DNA of 64,000 nt, from the NCBI GenBank assembly GCA_034190875.2, contig CM067350.1, forward strand, positions 18,934,210 to 18,998,209, given 5' to 3'. Positions 45,765 to 56,092 of the stretch are shown piece by piece. The position numbers were made by a program, and so were the translations under genes. This DNA is from Urechis unicinctus. Its lineage: Eukaryota; Annelida; Polychaeta; Xenopneusta; Urechidae. Each line of letters starts with the position of its first letter. Positions within the stretch are counted from its first letter, which is position 1. A model generated the notes under the pieces. That model worked only from the letters and a program-made list of their open reading frames with translations. It was not told the origin of the DNA and made no database searches.

Positions 45765-45821
45765 GACGTCTTGTAGGGCTAGTCCGACCGTAGCCCTACA
45801 AGACGTCTGCGTAGACGTCTT
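45765..45821. repeat. Two overlapping perfect hairpins
   Basis: Arms GACGTCTTGTAGGGCTA (45765-45781) and its exact reverse complement (45791-45807) enclose GTCCGACCG. The second arm overlaps another perfect hairpin, AAGACGTCT (45800-45808) and AGACGTCTT (45813-45821) around GCGT. GTCCGACCGTA recurs at 45720 and 46639. The two stems are mutually exclusive. Confidence 0.9.
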
Positions 45822-46096
45822 ACCGTTTCTTGAAACAACGCAACGCAATTATTTGTAGATCGATTCAGACAACTACCAAACACCAAACATACACAAGTGA
45901 TGGAGTTATAGAATGCAATGATGTTTTACTGACAATTTCATCCCTTTTCGGCTGGTGATTTCATCCGTGGTAATTATTTATAGTTCGATCAATTTGGGAA
46001 GCGGTAAAAAGTCAGAAACACAGCAACATGTTTGTTTACAAGTTCAAGACCACATGCACTGCGCATGCACAGAAAGACAAAGACTAATGCTAAGCC

Positions 46097-46200
46097 CGAG
46101 GGGGGGGGCACTTAAGTGTAAAGATATAGTATACATGTGCCGCACGAAGGGGGTGGTTTTTTCAACATCTCGACTTTTACGACGGGTTAGACATTCGCAT
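46097..46200 (+). repeat. GGGGGGCACTTAAGTGTA dispersed repeat, copy 2
   Basis: Partner of 41469-41560; shares GGGGGGCACTTAAGTGTA, ATACATGTGC and GCACGA blocks. Confidence 0.75.
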
Positions 46201-46317
46201 AATACCTTGTACGATGGAGTATACTTTTTCTCATTCTCAACGAGTACAACGGGTACGGGTTTTCGAGGTCCCGTGGCACACCCCTATCCGAGTTAGGGTA
46301 AGTGCCCCCCACTTGGA

Positions 46318-46460
46318 ATGCTAAGGCAATGCGGGAAATCGCGAAAATTAATAGTTTCCAAAATGGCAGATATCGTATCGCGATTTGTTCGGAAACGAAC
46401 TATCGATGCCATTTATTGAAGAATAGCGTCGAGTGGTGGTAAGTTTTTTGGCGCGCATAG
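46318..46460 (+). repeat. Dispersed repeat, inverted partner of 24160-24320
   Basis: ATGCTAAGGCAATGCGGGAA, ATATCGTATCGCGATTTGTT, CGGAAACGAACTATCGATGC and GAAGAATAGCGTCGA; each is the reverse complement of a block at 24160-24320, in reversed order. The two copies lie 22 kb apart. Confidence 0.7.
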
Positions 46461-48172
46461 TCTATTTTTTGTAAAGGGTCTTGATATATGTTATTTTCTA
46501 GGTACGCATATTTCCTTCAGGTACGCATAGTAGTCCTTTACAACCCAAACGAGAACTTGCCGACTGTGTTTGACGAACTCTTCGTAAAAAATAGTATATA
46601 AATTCATGTACTACCAAGTTACACCGGAGCTACTCGAGCTAGTCCGACCGTAAACTAATTATTGACTTTCAGACCCGTATTGCCATTCGAAATCCTGCAT
46701 CCGCCCATGAGTTGAGAGAGAAAAAGTAGTTTCAGTGTAATCAAAACTAGAACACATGTAGTCGTCATACAATGCATGTGGTCTTGAACAAGGTGTACAA
46801 TTCAACAAGCCAGATAAACAGATAAGTACGCCGAAAAGCCACCAGGACTACATCAGGAAATGAAATAACGATCACTTATGTTGTTTTGTGCGGAATCGAT
46901 CTAAAACTATTCGCATTCCAGTGAAAAAACGCTACCTTGTTGAAGATCACGTAGCTTATCTTGACGGCGCGCATGAGGAGATGCAGCAAAACTAAACAAT
47001 GTATTTACAAATTGTGCAAGGTACGGGAGAAACAGAAGTTGGGGACGATGGTGTTAGACAAATTATCTGTAAGGATGCAGCAAAGTTATCATAAGATTTG
47101 GCCCTATAAACTGTAAGCTTCGTAGCTTCGGGTCAAAAATGTCGCTTTGTGACACGCTGTAATATTTACGAAATTTCTCCCAAGTTAAAATTCATACATT
47201 TATAATTGGGCACTAGTAGATTTGCTGGGCACTTCTTTTGTTTACAGGTGAATAGTCCTAGTATAATATGTGTGGAGTTTTCAATCCAGTTTTTAGAAAC
47301 AAAATTGATGTTGAAATACAATTATATTTGAATTAAGAAATGTCCTGACAAATCCCTCGTAGGAAGCAACACGTCTTGAACAAATGGTAACTGCGAATAG
47401 TCACCTTATCCGAATGGTTATAGCGGTCAGTGGCTGAGGGATGGGGCTGACAGCGATCACCCTACTGTTTATCACAAACGAGTGTGTCAAGTTTCTACCA
47501 TCTCAGCGATAAGACCATGTATTGGATATACTTTCCCCTCTCATTCTCTTCTTCGATATTTTCTTATCTGGTCAGCGTAGTTCTAGTGAGACTGAGAGTG
47601 ATCTTTTATTCTGCTTGTTGATGGAATACAGATGTCCGGATGCAGCACCGTATTGTATTGTACAAGCGGGAACATATTGCATCTGTCGTAACGTTATCTG
47701 TGGTGTTGAGATGCACACGATACGCACTTGTAATAATTAAGACTCAAACTCCAGGTGTAGGGTCTATAACAACTTGAACTTTATTTAACTGTTTTCAACT
47801 TTCGAATTTTCGATGCTACTTAGCCTAAATTTAAGAGAGAGAGAGAGAGAAGTGTTGAGCTCGAAGGCCAAGAGGGAACTGATTTTTGAAATATAAACTG
47901 CTTTCCTCAACTACTAAGGCACGCCATCCGAATTCTCACGGGACATGCGACAGCCAGGTCTCTGAGGGTTGGGGCTATCGGGCGTTGCCTGGGCAGGAAG
48001 GTCATGTGGCTCTGGAATATGGGGTATGCATGGGGAGAGGGAGGAAGTGGCAGGTGACATGCAGGTCACTTGTGGATCTGGGAAACTGGGGTTTATAATT
48101 AATATAAGCTGTAGGGGGTTACTCCTTCGACTGATGACTGAGAAGGCACGTTATGAGGATGGGTGGGTTTGT
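46461..48172. other. Intergenic, nothing recognised except (GA)n
   Basis: A short (GA)n run at 47835-47850. Plus-strand frames at 47522-47740 and 47886-48098 have no recognised content; the second lies just before the MULE remnant and could be its eroded upstream part. Confidence 0.45.
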
Positions 48173-48463
48173 TATCAATTTGGCTCCAAAGCTTGTGAAG
48201 GATGGAACACCTCATTCTCCAAACTAGTTGGACATCATCATCCTTAATTCTGGACAGCTATTGAAGGTCTATGCAAAGACTACGTCTTGGCCACAACACA
48301 GATGACCCAGTACTCCAGAGGTCAGCTGCCCAAGAAGCGCCAACGTAGGGCCCTGAAGGAGTTACAAAAGAGGTTGCAGACACTCTGCAAGGACTTGGTG
48401 GAGGGAAACAGAACCAAAGTAGAGTTCCTCACTGCTGCTGGACACAGCATCCGCTTGGAGTGA
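48173..48463 (+). pseudogene. MULE-type transposase, C-terminal remnant
   Basis: Reads ACEGWNTSFSKLVGHHHP, a TAA at about 48244-48246, then FWTAIEGLCKDYVLATTQMT, KKRQRRALKELQKRLQTLC and ends EFLTAAGHSIRLE at TGA. The pattern (V)EGWH..F...VG..HP..W..I..L......T.....G is the tail of Mutator-like transposases, often with FLYWCH fingers, in invertebrates. The stop sits where the family usually has Asn or Thr. A polyadenylation hexamer AATAAA follows at 48585. The catalytic DDE part is not visible upstream. Confidence 0.7.
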
Positions 48464-48639
48464 TGTGATTTATCGTTAATGCCTTGTATGTTGTTATATT
48501 CCATTTCTTCATTTATACTAGGCATGATGCGATATTCAATTTTTTTGATTTATGCTATGTAATCTATTTATGCTATACTGTAATAATAAAGATTGTGAGT
48601 AAAAAAAATGTGAGCATTTGCCTGAAAATCTGTTAAGGG

Positions 48640-48715
48640 TGTGAGCTTTGTCTTGTGAGCATTTGTCTTGTGGGCATGTGTCATGTGAGCATTTGTCTTG
48701 TGAGCATATGTCTGC
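48640..48715. repeat. Short tandem repeat, TGAGCATTTGTCTTG
   Basis: Four to five units of about 17 bases (GTCTTGTGAGCATTT). Confidence 0.8.
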
Positions 48716-50225
48716 GCACCCAGGGGGCAGCCTATTGGCTGTGGGTTGCGACTCGTGTCAGTGGACAATGGGATTCAGGTGGTTGAGTGGCGAGGCCTTG
48801 ATTTCACCTTCACGAGAGGCTAGAATGACAAACTATATGAATATAAATGAGCTGGAAGCGTCCAAATTTGAATCTATTCAAATGGACGGACCTGTCGGAG
48901 ATGAGTGCGGCAGATACTGTATTTCCATACGATATCCCAACCTCAAGATTGAGAAAACCACAAAGCGTTGTGCCAGCACAAAACCCTATTAATTAAGGGT
49001 TCTTAGATATAAATTGCCATACGACTTTTCAGGCCAATGCCATGCTAATATGACAAAATGCTGTTTTCATGTGACGTCATATGCTCTCTTGAGATCAAAG
49101 AAGAAAGACACCACAGGTTCCCCTTACGAAGCCATGTGGTGTAGAACTTGTTAGACAGATAAGATGATCAGTGGTGCTTCACACATGGTGAAAAACGATC
49201 TGGCAATGGGTGACATGTATCATCAGTTGCCTGCTTTTACAGACGCAGCTAGTTGCGGTTATGGTGCGAGTTTTCCCTGGTTCGCTGCTATCCTTCCCAG
49301 GTAAAGAAATCGGAATAAGCCCATTCCAAACGTCTGCGTATGCTCCAGATTCCATTTAAATATCTAAAAACAGAAGAAGAGATTCCCCAGAATGATGTTT
49401 TATGATTGCAATTATATGTCATTGGGCCCACTTGATGTATCGTTGGATTTATGTATAGAATATTTTTAACTTTCTGAGATAACAGATAAATTGTGCCAAA
49501 TTATCAGATTTGAAATTAGGAACATTTCTGTTTTATTGCCGTTAACTCCAGTACCATGAAGTAAATACATAATACAATGCCACCAGCATGACTCTTCATC
49601 GAGTACCTTTGCTAATTATCAAACGAATTATGAGAATTACAATCGATGTTACAAATAAATGTAAAATGTATATGCTATATTCACATATTATAAGAAATAC
49701 TAACATTGACAGCCGTTTTGGTCGGACTTGAATCAACCAGAATCAAAGCGAAAGGAAAATGTCAATAAATACCTGACATTCGTCAAGTTATATACTGTAA
49801 ACAAGCTGCTAAGAACAAAGGCGATATATACATATGTATTCGGCTATAGAATAATCACAGAATTTTGCCAGCATGCATTAGCACGCACCGAGAAGAGCGA
49901 TAATACCTGGATTTCTGTGTCCACTCACCTGCAATGTTAACTGTGCTGTGATACCATGATAATATACTTGAGGAGGAAATATAGACATATGTATTTAAGC
50001 TGATCCCAATGAAAGAGAATCTGATTTGTGATGTGGATTGTGATGGTGAACCCTACCATACAGGACTTTTGTCCATGCAGATTCCCGCGTCACAATGACA
50101 GATCATCACAAATTGAGGTCAGAACTGATTTGCGATGAGATCAACAGACAGTGGCGGGGCGAGCGTGTTTTGCCCGCGAGTTCAGACAAGTTGCCCCAAT
50201 AGTTAAGTTCTTGCTCTTCTTACGC
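48716..50225. other. Intergenic, nothing recognised
   Basis: Frames at 48648-48992 and 49728-49940 lack domain signals. No RNA gene seen. Confidence 0.5.
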
Positions 50226-50360
50226 GAACAACGACTGGTGACGACCACGTGGACAGCAACATGCTTATAACGAAGTCGATGACGACACTGCGTACGACGA
50301 CGTGAAAACGACGTGGACGACGACACTGCGTACGACGACATGGTGACGACGACGTGGAAT
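50226..50360. repeat. ACGACG-rich short tandem repeat
   Basis: Two copies of GACGACACTGCGTACGACGA about 50 bases apart plus degenerate CGACGTGGACGACG units. It keeps frames open on both strands. Confidence 0.7.
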
Positions 50361-50769
50361 TTCTTTGACATGTCAGATCACTGGTTAGGTCATTACATTG
50401 TTATAGGGAATCGGCCTTTATTGAGTCGTTGCGCTAAGCCAACTTGGTATGGCCAGTGTCGGTGATCTGGGTCCGCACATAGAGAACGTCGCACAACGTC
50501 GAGGTGACCATTTGGTTATCGTCTCTTGGTTGGCACTGATAGTTTCATGGTTGTTGCTAGTCTCAGATCCAGTCATGACACTGATATACGGCGGCCGTTG
50601 TCTATTGTCTGAATATTCTGTTCACCATATTGGTTTTGATCACTCCCCATGTCGTCTTCAACCCACCCTTCGGCCGTCGGGTCTCTGCTATTGCGCTACA
50701 CGAATTCGTGAGAAATGATCGTGTGACCTACTCGACTTGAAGCCTGGAACGATGTTATACCTCGATCTA

Positions 50770-51240
50770 AAGCTGTGTTCTCACCGCCGATCAGATCAAC
50801 TCGATCAAGCACGATCAAGCGATCGGGTACCGGTCTAGCTCGGTCTGCATGCGTGATCGGGAGTGGTCGGAGCGGTCTACCTTGGTCGGCATGGCTGGGG
50901 CTTCCTACCCGAATTTTTTTGACATGTCAAAAAAATTCGAGTAGCGATCGAGTAGATAAGCGGTCGAGAAGCGATCGTATAGTGATGGAGTAGAAGATCT
51001 AGTTGATCGAGAATAAATCGTGTAACGATCTAGTTTGGTCGGGTATACATCTCTTACCCGATCTGTACACGATCATCTCGACTTCTACTCGAGCATTATC
51101 CGATCGCAACCCGATCAACTTGACCTCTGTTTGATCTATTGTCCAGAATAACTAGACTACTACCCGACTGCTACACGACCACACACGATCGCTTCCCGAT
51201 AGTTATTCGACCATACACGAGTAAAAAGCCAAACACAGAA
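50770..51240. repeat. CGATC-motif-rich flank of the Harbinger copy
   Basis: Many degenerate copies of a 10-12 base motif (CGATCAAG, CGATCGAGTAG, CGATCTAG). Left of about 51060 most are in one orientation; to the right (CCGATCTG, CTACTCGAG, CCGATCAAC) mostly in the other, so the region is a loose large inverted repeat. It lies directly beyond the 3' end of the Harbinger transposase and probably is its subterminal region. A TAA followed by AGCTGTGTTCTCACC at 50769 may be the target site and element end; a matching end on the other side was not found. Confidence 0.55.
50910..50939. repeat. Perfect 30-bp palindrome
   Basis: CGAATTTTTTTGACA followed by its exact reverse complement, no loop. It lies inside the CGATC-rich region and is the centre of a weaker symmetry (CTACCC on the left, GAGTAG on the right). 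Confidence 0.95.
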
Positions 51241-51520
51241 ACAAATAAACAACTCTTGAATATATAGTTGAAGCCATTTCAATTTATTACAAAACATGTC
51301 AAGCCAACACACCATACCCGATTAGAAGATGACTTACTATAATTAATACTTCTCCGCAGTTTCTGTAATTACCATATTAGTAGGCGCTTATATAATTGTC
51401 AAAGGTCATTACAATATCTCATCCGACAGAGTAACAAACTTAATCATATCCTGCTGCCATTCCACTGAACCAACTTCTGAGTTGAAGTAATGTTTAAGGT
51501 AGTCCCTCTGACCGACCCCA

Positions 51521-52981
51521 TCATTTGTCAAAACATTCCTGATCACCGTCAGCTAACTGCCTTCCCTGGCACCATTCACCAGGCACTACGTGGTTATGTT
51601 CGTCTACTTGGTCGACGGCCATTCTTGGAATGACTGGGTAGCGTATCCTGATAAGGTTATGCAGAGTGACACATGTAAGGATAATGGTGTCAACGATTTC
51701 GGGTTTCTGATTCAAGCAGCCAAGCAGACGCTGAAACCGCATAGCGAGGAGACCAAACGCATTCTCTACCACTCGTCTAGCCCTGGACAACCTGAAATGA
51801 AAGGGACGATGGTACATCATCTTCTGACTTAAAGGAAGGTTTAAAAAAATATTCGGATGTCTCAGTTCATATCAGTTTCACAATTAGGCGAAAGTTAATC
51901 AGGTTACTTATTCTGTAAGAAATATTTCCACTGTATGAAAACAGATCAACAAGGCAATGCGACATTCACTGAACGCAGCCCCCACAAAACAGTTGACTAA
52001 CTTATAATTGAATATGCGCTCCTCGTCGGTCAAGTTGCGTCTGGAGTATGGCTTCATCATCCATGTTCTCAACGGGAATGCGTCATCTCCAATTAGGAAG
52101 TAAGGGGTGTTCCTGTCATCGCCAGGCTGTGGATCAGGGTCGGGCAAACCAAGTTTATTTTCTTCTAGCAAGGATCTGAGTTCGGTGTTATTGAAAAGTT
52201 GGGCGTCAGATGCACTGCCATCAGCACCAACGCTTACCCAGATGAATTTACAGTTTGCGTCTACAAGTGCCAGTAGTATTATGGAGAAGAATCCTTTGTA
52301 GTTGTAGAACAGAGACCCAGAGTTTTTTATCCTCACGTGCTTACCATCAAGAGCCCCGCACGCATGAGGAAAGTTCCACTTGGCTCTGAAGTCATCTGCA
52401 AGTTCTGCCATTGGTCATTAGTGACGACATCTGGTAGCACCTCCTCAGAGTACTCTTGTATTATAGCTTCCAAAACCTCGGGGACGAAATTGCATATGGT
52501 GTTTCTGACCACTCGGAATGAGTACATCAGCTCTGAATACGAGGCTCCTGTTGCTAGATGCCGAAAAGTGACCGCCAATTATAATCCTGGCTCGAGGGCT
52601 GCCCTGAAAAAGAGATTTGCACAATGATATATAGTAACTAGATAACCTACAATATGGCATAATGGTATTGAAGATTCATTACTTTTTTACCAATTAATAC
52701 AGAAATTCGTAAAAATGTTTGGGGAGGGAGGGTATTCAATCCATGAGTTACCTGTAGTTGGTGCTCCTTTTCTTAATTCTGTGTGAAATACGATCAATAA
52801 TCTCTCCAAACAAATCAGCGTCAACCCTGAGGAAGTTTTTGTATCTTTTAGAGTCTTCTCTGTTAAGCTCCTGTAGCAGTTGCTCATAATGTCCATACAA
52901 TGGTCGTCGTGTAAGCCACTGCCTTACCCAGACTTTCTTACGCTGCCTACGCCTGCGCTTACGAGCCTTTGCAACAGCTCA
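51521..52981 (-). pseudogene. PIF/Harbinger transposase (HARBI1-like), three exons, disrupted
   Basis: DDE transposase of the PIF/Harbinger superfamily. Exon 1 (about 52981-52752) reads KVWVRQWLTRRPLYGHYEQL then LQELNREDSKRYKNFLRVDADLF. Exon 2 (52603-52002) has LAVTFRHLATGASYSELMYS and, in the next frame, ACGALDGKHVRI (first Asp), WVSVGADGSASDAQLF (second Asp) and YFLIGDDAFPL (third site). Exon 3 (51791-51521) joins as NYKLSRARRVVENAFGLLAM, containing the final Glu. Introns have GT-AG ends and join in phase. Faults: a TAA at about 52578 where the family has Arg (PGLRLAV), and a one-base loss near 52405 between NDQWQ and LADDF. No ATG for exon 1 and no Myb-like partner gene found. Confidence 0.85.
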
Positions 52982-53329
52982 CTCCAGCAACCAGGCCAAA
53001 CCAGCTGACTTGGTTGTCGACAGGAACCCACCTGCGGAGAGCGACAAGGGATCAGCACTAGTAGAAATCTTACCTCAGCATCCCATGAACAAACACACCG
53101 GCTAAGCACCTCGATATAGTAGACTTGGTGCGCCCTGTTGACCGCCTGTATGAGCGAGTAATGATGGGGTACGACGGTGATGAGCAGATCGTGTTCCGGG
53201 GAGGTAGGGACAGGCCCCGCTTAGAGCAAATAAACCCATTCTAATGAGAAGCGACCAGCTTGAGGATTTTGAATAGCCTTGTCGAGATGGGTGAATTAAT
53301 GATGGCACGGCGGAAAAAGTACAAGGAAT
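52982..53329. other. Between Harbinger and retroelement relic
   Basis: No clear coding segment or terminal inverted repeat of the Harbinger copy recognised here. Confidence 0.4.
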
Positions 53330-54430
53330 GACTGAAGAAAGTGTCCGACTTGGCCACCAAAAATACCTGGGGCTACCTGTAGCTTTATGACACGGAGTAC
53401 AAGAGAAGTCAGGCGGAGCACCACGTTGGGGCGATGATTACATCACCCGATATACCTCGACGCCCGACCAAACCACAAACCCAATCAGCATCACCAGTCA
53501 AGACCTAGTCAAGCAACAAGCACATCACCATGTCGCCTGTTCAATACTGGTACATGTAACGACTCGAATGCTCCGCCACCGGTTGTGAGGGACTGCATCC
53601 ATTTACAGTGCACATTCAGTACAACAACAACTCAAACAATATGGGGATGGCAGAGTTAGACCAGTCAATAATGACCCATCCACATCCACCTCCTCAACGC
53701 TTGACCTTATTACATGGAATGAAGGGATAAAGGGAGATCCTGACGAACAGCCCATCACCATCAATGGAATGTAAACGGCTTTGGCATAATAAAACTACCA
53801 CCTTCACTGTATAACACACAAGTGTGGGTGTGCCGTTAATCTCTATTCTTACCTATCCAACCACACATACATTCACAACAAATTATTAGTCTGCAACTTC
53901 TTACTGGAAATAAGTGGTGAGAATAAATAACAATAAAGTAGATCGTTACAAAGCAGTGAAGCATGTCCCAACAATAGTGGGTGCACTAGGGGCCATCCTA
54001 AAAGCTCAATGGGAAAATACGCGGTATTCACGATTGTAGCCAACCCACGGGATGTGAATGACCACGCTATCATCACGTCTGACATTGAGCGTCAGTCGGT
54101 GCAAGATGCAATAACGCTTCTAACGCCAAGTTGCTATTTGAGTAAGATTTATTTGCAAAATGCATACCGTAGTTTGAGCCTTAACCCAGATCTCTGGTGA
54201 TATGCTGGGTAACAGTGGACACCCAAAGGGCCCAAACATTCAATCTGGTTGTGCCACACACGATTACCAATTGGTGCTCGGATTTTCCGTCAAATTATTC
54301 AAACGAATTCTAGCCGGAAAAAGGATAATAGCGATCGTCTACTTGGACGACGCTCCCATTGTTTCTGACATACCCAGTCACCGCGCCCATCGCCGCCCAC
54401 TACGATGCATATCTTGCAGACCATACGCAT
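53330..54430 (+). mobile_element. Retroelement relic with reverse transcriptase (DIRS/Ngaro-like)
   Basis: 53330-53480 reads KVSDLATKNTWGYL, a stop, then LYDTEYKRSQAEHHVG, a segment resembling the gag-side region of tyrosine-recombinase retroelements. 54009-54200 and onward reads CYLSKIYLQNAYRSLSLNPD, W, stops, QWTPKGPN and then IIAIVYLDDAPIVSD. The order (S-K-I-x-L-x-N-A-Y-R ... GLQW ... YLDD) is the palm of a reverse transcriptase of the DIRS/Ngaro or Gypsy-like type; AYRS..(I)HP..W..GLQW favours DIRS/Ngaro. Several stops and a shift near 54250 make it inactive. No recombinase domain or terminal repeats seen. Confidence 0.6.
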
Positions 54431-54587
54431 ATCATACTCATCGTTTATTAAGTACCTCAATATGACCCGCCCTCTCAACCTGGGGCAAGGTTTTCGCAAC
54501 CCATTACATAATAGGTCTGTTTAGGTGGTATAAACAAGTAGTGATGCAATACAACTGAACAAAAAAAACCTATAGTTATCAATTTGT

Positions 54588-55640
54588 ACAGACGCTGCCA
54601 AGTGTCATCGGCAACTCCATCTAACAATAGCTATAATGGCTTTGTTAATGATGTCCATCTTATCATCACTGATGTCCATACCTTATTAATAGGGGGCGTC
54701 CTTAACTCTAATTTTAGAAGAAATAACTCGCCAAATACAACTTGTGAGTCGAATGGGTTAAGTGTCATTTATATCACCAATAAGAGCGATATGTCTAATG
54801 CACGATCTGCTTTGGATCATTTTGTAATATCTGAAAATATGTTGCCGTTTGTCTCGAGTTATATATGTGCACACGATGGAACCAACTTATCTGACGATAG
54901 CCCTTTTTTAGTTTGAATGTCAGTGTTTCAAAGATAGATAAAACAGAACGTAGCGTATTCAGTAAGATAAAGTGGTCGATTACCGATGAAAACGACATCA
55001 GCAATTATAAAAGCTAGTTGAGCGGCGTTTTGTCAAATGTGAAACTAACAACATCGGTTGCGACATGTACCATATCTAGTTATAAAATGCATAATGAAAT
55101 GATTGACAAATACCACAATCATATAATCAATGTATGTATACAAGCTGGAAGCCACAGCTCTTTGGTAAAGGGGTCCAAACGAGATTAGCTTGTTGGGGTG
55201 AGCACGTCGCACTAGCAAAATAATGATCAATATTCTGGTCACACTTATAGGTGGAAAAAGGTAGCCTTGCCTTGGTATCCTTAAAGACGTTAAATGCAAA
55301 GCTAAAGAGAAATACAAGCGGGTTGCGCACAAACAAGAGCAATATGCAGCAGGTCGCATGGCGAATGCTCTGCTCAATAATGATGAGCGGGATTTCTGGC
55401 AAGAGGTGAACAACAAAACTGCAAAATCGGCATCTGTGCCGTCTCTGTTGATAAAGCCCAAGGGGACGAAGGTATCTGCTCTTTGTACTGGGATATTGTA
55501 CTGCTGCTAACTCAGTTAAGTAGATCAAATGAAAAGGGCCGTGGGTAGGCTTTAGAAAGGAGAATCTAATGCAGTTAATTTTTTACATCAGATCATATCA
55601 TAAATGACTACGATGAACTTTATAGCTATTGGTTATTGCT
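54588..55640 (+). mobile_element. Non-LTR retrotransposon relic, 5' part (endonuclease end and linker)
   Basis: The plus strand reads NSNFRRNNSPNTTCESNGLS, NKSDMSNARSALDHFVISEN, LPFVSSYICAHDGTNLSDDS (LDHFVIS and NLSDHSP are the typical C-terminal endonuclease motifs SxLDHF..S and SDHxP), then in shifting frames the spacer KEKYKRVVHKQEQYAAGRMA and NNDERDFWQEVNNKTAKSAS. This is the APE-endonuclease to RT linker of CR1/Jockey-type elements. Frames change several times and stops occur. Confidence 0.75.
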
Positions 55641-55665
55641 ATTTAGCGTTACGATTTCACATACG

Positions 55666-56092
55666 TACCAAGCAAACACATAACCTTCCGTTAACGTTAC
55701 CGTTAGGTTATCGTTAGGTTACGGAATAGGTTCTACAATGTAAAAAAATATTCTTGTTCATCAACTGAGTTTATTTTCTGATTAAATTAGAAGAACGTTA
55801 TCAACTAACGTTCTCAGAACGTGCAGGAAACTAGTAAAATGTTTTGCCAACGTTATTTTAAACGTTCTCCTACCATTATACAACATGATTGTCGCTAACG
55901 TTCACCGAACGTCTAGAAAACTATCCTTGAAACGTTCTCCTAACGTTTTACAATAACATTATCGCAAACGTTCTCAGAACGTCTAGAAAACTTGCCATAA
56001 GAATGTTTTGCTAACGTTGTTTCTAACGTTCTTTCTTACTTCAGCCTAACGTCCTGAGAACGTTCTGGGAACACATTTTTGTTAGCTGGGTA
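55666..56092. mobile_element. 427-bp MITE with AACGTT repeats, inserted in the non-LTR element
   Basis: The left end TACCAAGCAAACA and the right end (TGTTAGCTGGGTA, reverse complement TACCCAGCTAACA) form imperfect terminal inverted repeats with two mismatches in 13. Inside are about 15 AACGTT/AACGTTCT motifs, many as CTCAGAACGT pairs, spaced irregularly at 20-60 bases. It has no coding capacity. It sits between the linker and the RT part of the flanking retrotransposon, so it is the younger insertion. No clear target duplication was found. Confidence 0.75.

Noticed and set aside
50769..53100. Full-length Harbinger with both terminal inverted repeats
   Set aside because: A candidate end (AGCTGTGTTCTCACC) exists on the left, but its reverse complement was not found to the right of exon 1.
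55675..55740. Telomere-like GTTAGG units
   Set aside because: Only a few irregular GTTAGGTTA copies, part of the AACGTT-rich MITE; no telomeric period.
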